From Marisediminitalea oceani (lineage in GTDB: Bacteria; Pseudomonadota; Gammaproteobacteria; Enterobacterales; Alteromonadaceae): a stretch of DNA of 41,233 nt. Shown here piece after piece: positions 34,441 through 41,233 of this stretch. The stretch is from contig NZ_RCUA01000022.1 of assembly GCF_003731635.1 (NCBI RefSeq), positions 1 to 41,233 of the forward strand. Direction: 5' to 3'. Below the pieces are notes generated by a model. That model was not told the DNA's origin. It did not search any database and worked only from the letters and a program-made list of their open reading frames with translations. A program made the position numbers and the translations under genes. The first letter of the stretch is position 1; the number at the start of each line of letters is the position of its first letter.

Positions 34441-34656
34441 ATGTCTGCAGAACGTGCGTTAACCGCTTTTGCCGGATTTATGGTGTTGCTGTCTGTAGCA
34501 CTCACCTGGTTTGTGCATGAAAACTTTTTATGGTTTACCGTCTTTATTGGCGCCAACCTGTTTCAGCAAAGCTTTACCGGCTTTTGTCCGGCCACCATTA
34601 TTTTACGTAAGGTGTTTGGCTTTAAAACCGAGAAAGAGCTGGCACTTAATCAATAA
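34441..34656 (+). CDS. Small inner-membrane protein, DUF2892-like
   Basis: 71 residues with GGAG six bases before the ATG. Two hydrophobic segments (about 5-22 and 28-48) are followed by QQSFTGFCPATIILRKVFG, the pattern of the DUF2892/YgaP membrane-tail family with its conserved cysteine (GFCP). It follows the beta-barrel gene by nine bases and is probably last in the MMPL operon. In other proteins this module is fused to a rhodanese domain; none is present here. Confidence 0.8.
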   Translation: MSAERALTAFAGFMVLLSVALTWFVHENFLWFTVFIGANLFQQSFTGFCPATIILRKVFGFKTEKELALNQ

Positions 34657-34671
34657 CTGACTGAAATTTAA

Positions 34672-34703
34672 AAAGTAAGTATTTGTAAGTTAATACTTAC
34701 TTT
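34672..34703. other. AT-rich perfect hairpin between convergent genes
   Basis: GTAAGTATT (34675-34683) pairs perfectly with AATACTTAC (34692-34700), extended by AAA/TTT, around an 8-base loop. It may be a weak bidirectional terminator for the MMPL operon. Confidence 0.6.
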
Positions 34704-34742
34704 AAAACTGAACTCATTGCAGGATGTTCCCATCCATTCCTT

Positions 34743-34769
34743 GCCCCGGCTGTTGCGGGGCTTTTTTTT
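34743..34769 (+). terminator. Rho-independent terminator after the MMPL operon
   Basis: GCCCCG and CGGGGC enclose GCTGTTG and are followed by eight T residues. The T run reaches into the stop codon of the convergent CobW-type gene, so the two transcripts end back to back. Confidence 0.9.
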
Positions 34770-35799
34770 AAGACATTAAACACGCCAGCATTGCCTGTTC
34801 AATTTGCTGCCAGTCGAGTGGTTGAGTGCTGATAATTTCGATGCGGCTATCACGTCGGTAGGCCACCTTATCGAAGTCATGTTCGTCTTTTACGCGGTTA
34901 TAAAACACCCATACCGTACCGATTTTAATGACACCCTTTATACGACTGATATGGTCGAGTTCATTAAGCAGGGCCTCGAGCTGCCAGTAGTCAAAACAAT
35001 CATCGCGGTGGAATATCCAGCCACAGCTGAACAGGCCATTGCCGTCACCGGTTTTTCGCACTGGCTTACCCGGCGCAGCGCTTTGGGCATGGTCGCCATG
35101 TTCATGTGAATGCTCATGCTGGTGATCGTGGTTGTGATGAGCGTGATGATGTTGGTGAGACTCAGGAAACTGCGCTTTAAGCTCGCCATTTCGTACTACG
35201 TCAAGCAGCGCTATGTCGATAACCGAGCGAGTGGTGCGGCCCACGTATTGCTTGGGCGGAAACATAGCATTGAGGCCATCTTCTGTGGCATCAATCTGCT
35301 CTGCACTGGCCAGATCGCACTTGTTAATCAGTACTACATCGGCAAGGTTTAACTGGTCGTGAAAGGTTTCATTGTTAATCACCTCTGGCTCGCCCAGAGA
35401 GCGCGGGTCCAGCAAGCAGATAGTGGCGCGTAAATCGAGTTTATCGCGAAACGCAGGGCCGGTTAACGTATCGATGATCCCTTCAGGATGGCCAATACCG
35501 GTAGGTTCGATGATCAGCCGGTCGGGATTGGCCTGTTCAATCAGGGCGCGCACCGTTTTACCCAGTGACGCGCCAAGGGCGCAGCATATACAGCCGCCAG
35601 CCAGCTCTTTAACGTGCAGGCCGTTTTGGTCGGGTAACATTTCCTGATCGATACCCACCTGCCCGAACTCATTGACCAGAATGGCCCAGTTTTCTCCCTC
35701 TGGCTTATTAGCCAGCAGCGCATTGATGGCGGTAGTTTTACCCACTCCCAAAAAGCCGGTAATGATATTGGTGGGGATCAACGGGGTGTTCTGGCTCAT
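34768..35799 (-). CDS. CobW/COG0523-family zinc GTPase (metallochaperone)
   Basis: 343 residues. Walker A is GFLGVGKT (15-22), the family metal motif GGCICC has C70, C72 and C73, and the G4-type motif is NKCD. A histidine-rich linker around 213-237 has 13 His in a 24-residue stretch, and a CobW C-terminal domain follows (GWIFHRDDCFDYWQ). The CxCC motif and His-rich loop are those of zinc-related COG0523 GTPases such as YeiR and ZNG1, which use GTP hydrolysis to hand zinc to client enzymes under limitation. The Zur-box-like palindrome 70 bases upstream supports zinc control. Cobalamin synthesis is unlikely, as no cob genes are nearby. Confidence 0.9.
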   Translation of the reverse strand: MSQNTPLIPTNIITGFLGVGKTTAINALLANKPEGENWAILVNEFGQVGIDQEMLPDQNGLHVKELAGGCICCALGASLGKTVRALIEQANPDRLIIEPTGIGHPEGIIDTLTGPAFRDKLDLRATICLLDPRSLGEPEVINNETFHDQLNLADVVLINKCDLASAEQIDATEDGLNAMFPPKQYVGRTTRSVIDIALLDVVRNGELKAQFPESHQHHHAHHNHDHQHEHSHEHGDHAQSAAPGKPVRKTGDGNGLFSCGWIFHRDDCFDYWQLEALLNELDHISRIKGVIKIGTVWVFYNRVKDEHDFDKVAYRRDSRIEIISTQPLDWQQIEQAMLACLMS

Positions 35800-35868
35800 A
35801 ACTTCTCTTTCGCTTTAAAAAATGAAACACTGCTAAGCAGTAGCAATACTGGTTCGCTAGAAAGTGGC

Positions 35869-35881
35869 GTTATAGTATAAC
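35869..35881. promoter_or_regulatory. Zur box upstream of the CobW-type gene
   Basis: GTTATAGTATAAC is a perfect 6-1-6 palindrome and equals the core of the gammaproteobacterial Zur consensus GTTATAnTATAAC. It lies 70 bases before the GTPase ATG and about 100 bases before the divergent alpha/beta hydrolase, so either or both could be repressed by zinc-loaded Zur. Confidence 0.85.
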
Positions 35882-35982
35882 AATTCAAGGGCAGGCAGCA
35901 TGCAGTGCCCGGTAAAACACCATTACTGAATAACGCATAAAGTCCGGATGTCACCATCGTATATCAACCACAGAGAACACAC

Positions 35983-36942
35983 ATGGCCATTACCGATCCG
36001 CTGGTTGCAGATGAATTATTACCTTCACTTGATGCTTTGATGCAGCTTACCGAACAATCGCCGCCTTTAAACGGCGCTAATCTGGGCTTTTATCGCAAAC
36101 GGGCCAGAGTAGGCGGTAGCAAGCCCCTTGAGGATGTGCCTTTTGAGGTGGTTGAAGTGCCGGATGGGGCGGGATACCGGGGTTTTCGGCTTTGGTTAAT
36201 TAATACCAATGCCGATACCCCAGCGCGGCCGGCGGTGCTGCACTTTCATGGTGGTGGGCTGGTAATGGGCAATTGCCAGAATTCGCTGCCGCGCATGCAA
36301 AGTTTAGCCAAAGCACTGAATTGCGTAGTGGTATCGGTGGAATACGGGCTCGCGCCCGAAGTGGGGCCCGAGGAGGCACAACTACAGCATCAGGCTGCTC
36401 TGAACTGGCTCATGGCAGAAGCCGCTACGCTGGCTATCGAAGTAAGCCAAATCAGCTTATTGGGCGTGAGTGCCGGTGGCTGCCATGCGGTAAATTTGGC
36501 ACTACGCTGTGCCGCCGATAAGTTGATTAATTTAGCCGGTATGGCCTTGCTTTATCCTATGCTGGACGACAGAACCGGCAGTACTGTGATGCCGCCAGCA
36601 CATCAGGGACGGTATTTATGGACAGCCGAACATAATCACTATGGCTGGCGCACTTTCCTCGGCAAAGCCCCCGGCAGCGATAAAATACCCAGTCACCATG
36701 TACCCGCCAGAGCGAGCACTCTTTGCGGTTTACCTCCCACGTACATCGCTGTGGGAGAACTGGATTTGTTTTATGCGGAAAACTGCTCCTTTGCCAAAAA
36801 GCTAGAGGCTGCAGGTATTGCTACTGAGCTTTACACTGTGCCCGGTGCATTTCATGCCTTTGAATCCATAGCCCCACAAAGCCAGCTGGCCAATGAGTTT
36901 AATCAGCACCTGTTACAGGCGCTGGAGCGGTTTGGCCATTAA
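35983..36942 (+). CDS. Alpha/beta hydrolase, hormone-sensitive lipase-like esterase
   Basis: 319 residues. The oxyanion-hole motif HGGG (FHGGGLVMG), nucleophile S163 in GVSAGG, Asp D261 in GELDLFYAE and His H291 in GAFHAFES give a complete catalytic triad in the hormone-sensitive lipase (family IV) arrangement. There is no signal peptide, so it is cytoplasmic. It probably hydrolyses short-chain carboxylic esters; the natural substrate is unknown. The ATG has only a weak AGAGA upstream. It is divergent from the zinc GTPase gene and shares its control region. Confidence 0.9.
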   Translation: MAITDPLVADELLPSLDALMQLTEQSPPLNGANLGFYRKRARVGGSKPLEDVPFEVVEVPDGAGYRGFRLWLINTNADTPARPAVLHFHGGGLVMGNCQNSLPRMQSLAKALNCVVVSVEYGLAPEVGPEEAQLQHQAALNWLMAEAATLAIEVSQISLLGVSAGGCHAVNLALRCAADKLINLAGMALLYPMLDDRTGSTVMPPAHQGRYLWTAEHNHYGWRTFLGKAPGSDKIPSHHVPARASTLCGLPPTYIAVGELDLFYAENCSFAKKLEAAGIATELYTVPGAFHAFESIAPQSQLANEFNQHLLQALERFGH

Positions 36943-36980
36943 TCTCCTTTCCAATCGTAATGCATTAAAGTATGAGTGAT

Positions 36981-37023
36981 ATTCATGTATTAATGAAATA
37001 AAGTCACTTTTATTCATGTGAAT
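36981..37023. promoter_or_regulatory. Pair of ATTCAT-type inverted repeats upstream of mesX
   Basis: ATTCATGTGAAT (37012-37023) is a perfect 5-2-5 inverted repeat, and ATTCAT-6-ATGAAA (36981-36998) is a looser one of the same type, 83 and 108 bases before mesX. They may be an operator. The half sites do not have the orientation I expect for a MetR box, and no MetJ-type AGACGTCT is seen, so the regulator is open. Confidence 0.35.
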
Positions 37024-37105
37024 CGGCGCGTATAACTCTCTCAGGTTCTGAACACAGATAGTGTTTAGGGAGTTTTTCGTTATTTGAGCAGGGTAGCAGA
37101 CGACC

Positions 37106-38083
37106 ATGAAAGATGATTTTAGCTTTACCATAAAGCGCGTTTGTTTCGATGAAGATTACCGTCCATCAGACAACACACGGATTACTACTAATTTCGCCAA
37201 CCTGGCTCGTGGTGAATACCGCAAAGCGAACTTGCGTAACGCTCTGGCGATGATAGATAACCGCTTTAACGCCCTGGCTAGCTGGGATAATCCGGCCGGC
37301 AACCGCTACAACGTAGAGCTGGAAATTATCTCGGTAGACATTGATATCGATGGCAGCGGACAAACTTTTCCTACCATCGAAATGCTGCAAACTTACATTG
37401 TTGATAAGCAAACTAACGAGCGCCTTAACGGCAACGTTGGCAACAATTTCTCCTCTTACGTGCGTGACTATGATTTTAGTGTGTTGCTGCTTAATCATAA
37501 TAAAAACCAGCAAGGCTTTAGCATCCCGGACAATTTCGGCGACCTGCATGGCAAGCTGTTCAAGTGCTTCGTAAATTCGCAGGAATATCAGCAGGCATTC
37601 GCTAAGCTGCCGGTGATTTGTCTGAGCGTGTCTGACAGCAAAACTTATCACCGCACCGAGAATACCCACCCGGTACTGGGTGTTGAGTATCAGCCAAACG
37701 AGTCGTCACTTACCGAACTTTATTTTCAGAAAATGGGCCTGAAAGTGCGCTATTTCATGCCGCCAAACAGCGTTGCACCGTTGGCTTTTTACTTTTTTGG
37801 CGATCTGCTGAACGACTACACCAACCTGGAGTTAATTAGCACCATAGCCACTATGGAGACTTTCCAAAAGATATACCGGCCAGAAATTTACAACGCCAAT
37901 GCCGTGGCCGGGCAACGGTATAAGCCTAATCTTAAACACCCGGATCATTCCGTTACTCAAATAGTGTATGACCGTGAAGAGCGCAGTCAGCTTGCCATCG
38001 AGCAGGGGCGATTCGCCGAACAGTATTTTATTAAACCTTATCAGGCCGTGCTGGAGCAATGGTCTGCCAATTACACTAACTAA
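37106..38083 (+). CDS. mesX: MesX, DUF1852 partner of the folate-independent methionine synthase
   Basis: 325 residues of DUF1852: FSFTIKRVCFDEDYRPSDNTRITTNFANLARG at the N terminus and the mid-protein DYDFSVLLLNHN. There is no signal peptide or membrane helix. DUF1852 genes regularly sit next to a short MetE-like gene, and genetic work on core methionine synthases (Price, Deutschbauer and Arkin) named the pair MesX and MesD, with MesX required for MesD function. Its biochemical role, possibly supplying the methyl group, is not settled. It is 12 bases upstream of mesD. Confidence 0.9.
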   Translation: MKDDFSFTIKRVCFDEDYRPSDNTRITTNFANLARGEYRKANLRNALAMIDNRFNALASWDNPAGNRYNVELEIISVDIDIDGSGQTFPTIEMLQTYIVDKQTNERLNGNVGNNFSSYVRDYDFSVLLLNHNKNQQGFSIPDNFGDLHGKLFKCFVNSQEYQQAFAKLPVICLSVSDSKTYHRTENTHPVLGVEYQPNESSLTELYFQKMGLKVRYFMPPNSVAPLAFYFFGDLLNDYTNLELISTIATMETFQKIYRPEIYNANAVAGQRYKPNLKHPDHSVTQIVYDREERSQLAIEQGRFAEQYFIKPYQAVLEQWSANYTN

Positions 38084-38095
38084 TAATCGGAAAGC

Positions 38096-39133
38096 ATGCT
38101 TACTATGAAAAACTTATTACCCGTGTGTAGCGCCGGCAGTTTGCCTAAGCCAGCCTGGCTGGCACAGCCTGAAACCCTGTGGTCACCCTGGAAGCTGGAG
38201 GGTGAGGCGCTGGTGGAAGGGAAGCAGGACGCGCTACTGTTGTCGTTGCAGGACCAACTCCGCGCAGGTGTTGATATCGTTAGTGATGGCGAGCAATCAC
38301 GTCAGCATTTTGTCACCACATTTATTGAGCATCTTAGTGGTGTGGATTTTGAAAACCGTAAAACCGTAAGAATTCGCAACCGCTATGATGCCAGTGTACC
38401 GGTAGTGGTGGATGCGGTGGCCAGAACAAAATCGGTCTTTGTTGACGATGCCCGGTTCTTACGTAAGCACACCAACCAGCCAATAAAGTGGGCGTTACCC
38501 GGCCCGATGACCATGATTGATACCCTGTACGACGCTCATTACCAGAGCCGTGAAAAACTGGCCTGGGAGTTTGCCGGAATTCTCAATCAGGAAGCTAAAG
38601 AACTGGAAGCTGCAGGCGTGGATATTATCCAGTTCGACGAGCCTGCCTTTAACGTTTTCTTTGATGAAGTGAATGACTGGGGAATTGCGGCACTGGAAAG
38701 AGCCATTGAAGGCCTGAAGTGTGAAACCGCGGTGCATATCTGCTACGGCTATGGCATCAAAGCCAACACTGACTGGAAGAAAACCCTGGGAGCTGAGTGG
38801 CGCCAGTATGAAGCGGTGTTTCCTAAACTGCAGCAGTCGAATATCGACTTGATTTCGCTGGAATGCCACAATTCACGGGTGCCCATGGAGTTAATTGAAT
38901 TGCTCCGCGGTAAAAAAGTGATGGTAGGTGCTATCGATGTTGCTAACAATGCCATCGAAACGCCGGAAGAAGTCGCCAATACGCTGCGCAAAGCATTACA
39001 GTTTGTTGATGCAGATAAGCTTTATCCGTGCACGAACTGCGGCATGGCACCGTTATCTCGCCAAATCGCCAGCGGTAAATTAGCGGCGTTGAGTGCTGGT
39101 GCACAAATTGTGCGGGATGAGCTTGGCAGATAG
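38096..39133 (+). CDS. mesD: MesD, core (folate-independent) methionine synthase
   Basis: 345 residues, equal to only the C-terminal catalytic half of MetE (about 750 residues), without the N-terminal folate-binding barrel. Zinc and homocysteine-site motifs are present: DIVSDGEQSR, IIQFDEPAFN, AVHICYGYG, ISLECHNSR and PCTNCGMAPL with the zinc-ligand cysteine. It would methylate homocysteine to methionine using a donor other than methyl-tetrahydrofolate, with MesX; the MesD system is reported to depend on oxygen. ATG at 38096 has GGA close by; ATG at 38105 is an alternative. It ends close to the convergent DUF1801 gene. Confidence 0.9.
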   Translation: MLTMKNLLPVCSAGSLPKPAWLAQPETLWSPWKLEGEALVEGKQDALLLSLQDQLRAGVDIVSDGEQSRQHFVTTFIEHLSGVDFENRKTVRIRNRYDASVPVVVDAVARTKSVFVDDARFLRKHTNQPIKWALPGPMTMIDTLYDAHYQSREKLAWEFAGILNQEAKELEAAGVDIIQFDEPAFNVFFDEVNDWGIAALERAIEGLKCETAVHICYGYGIKANTDWKKTLGAEWRQYEAVFPKLQQSNIDLISLECHNSRVPMELIELLRGKKVMVGAIDVANNAIETPEEVANTLRKALQFVDADKLYPCTNCGMAPLSRQIASGKLAALSAGAQIVRDELGR

Positions 39134-39149
39134 TGTTCCCAGGGCGCTA

Positions 39150-39617
39150 TTAAGTCTTTTTTACTATTGATGACTGGTAAACCGATATCCAGTCATCAAC
39201 GCTCACTTTGCTGACCAGCTCGCCAATTAAGTCGTAGGGGGTGTGTTTGGGATTTTTAAAACGGATACAGCTCTTACCCATATCCAGCTTGGTAGGCACA
39301 ACTTCGGCGTAACGGCCCCGAAACCAGCTTTCGAGCTCAGGCATGGCATAGATGCCCATATGATAAAAGCCGTAATGGCTTTTTTGTGCCGCCAGATTCA
39401 TAAAGGGCAATGGCAATTCGGGGTTGCAATGATATCCCGCCGGGAACAGTTGATGAGGCACCACATAGCCAATCATGTTGCAGTTGATGCATTCGTGGAA
39501 CCCGGCTGGCAGGTTCGCCACTACTGCCTGGCGTAACTGCGATAAAACCAGCTGTTTTTCCTCGGGCTGTGCGGCGATGTACTGTTCTACCGATGAGAAG
39601 CTTGGTGCGTTGGGCAA
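39150..39617 (-). CDS. DUF1801-family protein
   Basis: 155 residues. It starts with TTG at 39615-39617, supported by AGGAG five bases before it and by the lack of a better codon. The pattern SSVEQYIAAQPEEKQLVLSQLRQAVVANLPAGFHECINCNMIGYVVP, then KSHYGFYHMGIY and GKSCIRFKNPKHTPYDLI, is that of DUF1801 (YdhG-like) proteins. These are small cytoplasmic proteins of unclear role. It lies downstream of the BLUF gene on the same strand, 48 bases away. Confidence 0.85.
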   Translation of the reverse strand: MPNAPSFSSVEQYIAAQPEEKQLVLSQLRQAVVANLPAGFHECINCNMIGYVVPHQLFPAGYHCNPELPLPFMNLAAQKSHYGFYHMGIYAMPELESWFRGRYAEVVPTKLDMGKSCIRFKNPKHTPYDLIGELVSKVSVDDWISVYQSSIVKKT

Positions 39618-39665
39618 AATGGCTCCTGACTTACAGGGTGAAGTTGCTTAGTTAATAACTATGCC

Positions 39666-40082
39666 CTAAAGGTTGTCCTGATTGCCAGCAAGGTGTTGCA
39701 GAAATTGAAAAGCCTGTTGAGGGCTCATGGTTTCCGGCAGGAACTCAGTCTGGCCCATCTCTTTGAGCAATTTAGTAAACTCGGCACTGCCGCCGGCGTA
39801 GCCCATTTTCCACTGTTTGAAAATGGGGGCGGTGATTTCCTCATAGCTGATAATAGTGATTTCGTCATGGCGGGGATCGTCAGCAATATCCAGGTAAAGC
39901 TCGTTAACGGCGCTGCGTTCGCCTTCCAGTGCCTGCAAAAAATACTGTTGTTCGTAGGAAAGCATTCCACAAATGCCCTGGGCCTGATTGTTACGGCGGG
40001 CGGTGTCGAGAATAGATTTAAGATCGCTAAGTGACATCTCCCGCGAGGCATGGCTGTAATACACCAATCTCACTAACCTCAT
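39666..40082 (-). CDS. BLUF-domain blue-light photoreceptor
   Basis: 138 residues. The BLUF domain covers about 1-95: Y8 in RLVYYS (the light-switch Tyr), N31/N32 in RRNNQAQGICGML, Q50 in FLQALEG (the switching Gln) and W91-M93 in QWKMGY. All flavin-contact positions of AppA/PixD-type proteins are present. No enzymatic output domain follows, only about 40 residues of helix, so it is a short PixD-like BLUF that must signal by protein contact. It is divergent from the sensor kinase gene, with 108 bases between starts. Confidence 0.93.
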   Translation of the reverse strand: MRLVRLVYYSHASREMSLSDLKSILDTARRNNQAQGICGMLSYEQQYFLQALEGERSAVNELYLDIADDPRHDEITIISYEEITAPIFKQWKMGYAGGSAEFTKLLKEMGQTEFLPETMSPQQAFQFLQHLAGNQDNL

Positions 40083-40190
40083 TTTTAATTTTCCTCTTTT
40101 AGCAACTGCGCAGTAGTTTGCGTAACAGCCGGCAACGACTATCTTTCAAATATAGCAGAATTTTCAGAAACGGTTGTGTTGGGTAAACGT

Positions 40191-41233
40191 ATGGAAAATC
40201 CGGTGTTTTTAGTTGGTCAAAGTCCAGACTTAGCGGCATTTTTGCCGGATAGAACCATGGACAGCGAAAATCTAACCAGCCTGAGAAACGCTAAAAAGAA
40301 ACTGCGCAGTTGCAAACCCTCATTGGTAATACTCTGCGTGGGCTCTGATGATGATATCTCTCTTTGTCAGTCGGTAGCTGAGTATATTCGGCAGGGACTG
40401 GCTAACCAGGATACCCGCATCATTCTCATGCATAACCCTACTCAGCAACTCGACGAAGTAGTCTGGCTGGAAGAATTCCAAATCAATGCCTGTCTAACGG
40501 CGTCTGAAGCGAAAGCAAAGTTTAATGCCAGTGTGCTTAAACGTGAGTTGGCTACCTTTGAGTATATTGAAAACACTTATCGTCAGCACGATGCAGAAAC
40601 AGAAATGTTGGTTTGTATCACTCGTTTTTCACGTAGCGACGAAAAGCTCACCGCACTGCTTTCTACCTTCTCGAACGCGCTTGCAAGGTTGTGCCATGCC
40701 CACTGCAGCTTTGAAATTCACCTGGAAAACACATCGTGTTTTAGAGTGCGTAATTCCGACATTGCCGGCAAAGAGCTGGTAAAAACCTTGCAGTCACTGT
40801 TATCAGAGGGCGGGTTGCCGGCCAGCCTTGCCCAGGCAATTGAAGAGCAGCACCCGCAAATTCACCTGCTCGATGAAAGCGGCGGGCTGGAGCCGGTCAC
40901 CCAACTAATAACAACTCGTATTGGCAGTTATCTGGCTTTCCCTATCGTGGTGTATAAACGGGTAGTATGTTTATTGCTTTACCTGATCCCCGAACAGGAG
41001 ATGGATCGGGTTTCCATGAAGCAGATCACGATTATCAATAAAGCGGCCGAGCAGCTTACGGTGTTATTGGAGCGTAAGCAGGCTGAGTCGAGCCTGAAGA
41101 AGCAATATACCCGTTTGCGGGATACCCTGCTGGAGCTTAAATCTACCAAACAGGCATTGGCACACAATGAAAAGCTCGCCAGTATCGGGCGTATGGCTGC
41201 GGGTATCGCCCACGAAATTAATAATCCACTGTC
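40191..41233 (+). CDS. Sensor histidine kinase, 5' part (runs off the window)
   Basis: 347 codons are open from the ATG at 40191 to the end of the window with no stop. The N-terminal ~120 residues (VFLVGQSPDLAAFL, then SLVILCVGSDDD and TRIILMHNPTQQ) look like a degenerate receiver-like fold. Residues about 135-285 (LVCITRFSRSDEKLTALLSTFSNALARL) resemble a GAF-type sensory domain. A coiled coil (about 285-330) leads into the phosphoacceptor box, LASIGRMAAGIAHEINNPL, with H341. No membrane helix is seen, so it is a soluble kinase. The ATP-binding domain must lie to the right. No clear Shine-Dalgarno is seen; the start is a best guess. Its divergent neighbour is the BLUF photoreceptor. Confidence 0.88.
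   Translation, partial: MENPVFLVGQSPDLAAFLPDRTMDSENLTSLRNAKKKLRSCKPSLVILCVGSDDDISLCQSVAEYIRQGLANQDTRIILMHNPTQQLDEVVWLEEFQINACLTASEAKAKFNASVLKRELATFEYIENTYRQHDAETEMLVCITRFSRSDEKLTALLSTFSNALARLCHAHCSFEIHLENTSCFRVRNSDIAGKELVKTLQSLLSEGGLPASLAQAIEEQHPQIHLLDESGGLEPVTQLITTRIGSYLAFPIVVYKRVVCLLLYLIPEQEMDRVSMKQITIINKAAEQLTVLLERKQAESSLKKQYTRLRDTLLELKSTKQALAHNEKLASIGRMAAGIAHEINNPL

Noticed and set aside
34672..34703. AT-rich hairpin as an operator for the CobW-type gene
   Set aside because: It lies at the 3' ends of both convergent genes, far from either start.
34768..35799. CobW-type gene as a cobalamin biosynthesis gene
   Set aside because: No cobalamin genes nearby; the CxCC motif, His-rich loop and Zur box point to zinc.
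37166..37669. 167-codon minus-strand frame inside mesX
   Set aside because: Shadow of a recognised DUF1852 gene; no family resemblance.

Overview
The window looks like a chromosomal segment of a marine gammaproteobacterium of the Alteromonadales (Alteromonas-like). The reasons are the Shewanella/Alteromonas-type GlcNAc route (TonB receptor, GH20, BadF-type kinase, NagB-II, NagA, NagP, LacI regulator), a tryptophan-halogenase-like gene beside the TonB receptor, a DnaJ-related protein, a BLUF protein and moderate GC. This is inference from gene content; no rRNA, tRNA, phage or CRISPR array was seen.

Layout. 1-1529: a complete single-ORF IS66-like element whose right end has cut off a flavin halogenase gene. 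1526-3492 (minus): truncated halogenase and LacI regulator. 3493-3725: divergent promoter region with two copies of an 18-bp palindrome, the likely LacI (NagR) operators. 3726-13464 (plus): TonB receptor, beta-N-acetylhexosaminidase, GlcNAc kinase, SIS deaminase, NagA and NagP, closed by a strong terminator. Together they would take up chitooligosaccharides, cut them to GlcNAc and deliver fructose-6-P, ammonia and acetate. 13542-16665: a diguanylate cyclase whose membrane domain carries every key residue of the plant ethylene-receptor pocket, an inositol-monophosphatase-family enzyme, a DUF502 membrane protein and an unknown small protein. 16666-17220: a gene-free, hairpin-rich stretch with a 106-bp tandem duplication, followed by a 46-residue secreted-peptide-like ORF. 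17521-19839: DMT transporter, DnaJ-related protein and a siderophore-interacting reductase with an upstream Fur-box-like site.

20081-26465 (minus): a PQQ cluster in the order M17 aminopeptidase, pqqA, attenuator-like hairpin, pqqB, pqqC, pqqD, pqqE and a short M16 protease in the PqqF position. 26520-29478 (minus): DMT transporter in an overlapping pair with a TetR regulator that has a 32-bp palindrome at its promoter, then an MFS transporter. 29687-34656 (plus): MMPL/RND transporter, LolA-like periplasmic protein, outer-membrane beta-barrel and a small DUF2892-like membrane protein, which reads as a trans-envelope lipid export pathway. 34768-35799 (minus): CobW-type zinc GTPase with a near-consensus Zur box. 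35983-36942: alpha/beta hydrolase. 37106-39133: MesX (DUF1852) and MesD, a folate-independent methionine synthase pair. 39150-40082 (minus): DUF1801 protein and BLUF photoreceptor. From 40191: a sensor histidine kinase, divergent from the BLUF gene and cut by the window end.

The strongest leads are the ethylene-receptor-like diguanylate cyclase, the MMPL/LolA-like/beta-barrel operon, the PQQ cluster with its short protease and neighbouring aminopeptidase, and the structured repeat region with its peptide ORF. Coordinates, motifs and repeats come from reading the sequence. Family assignments rest on recalled motifs, not on database searches.
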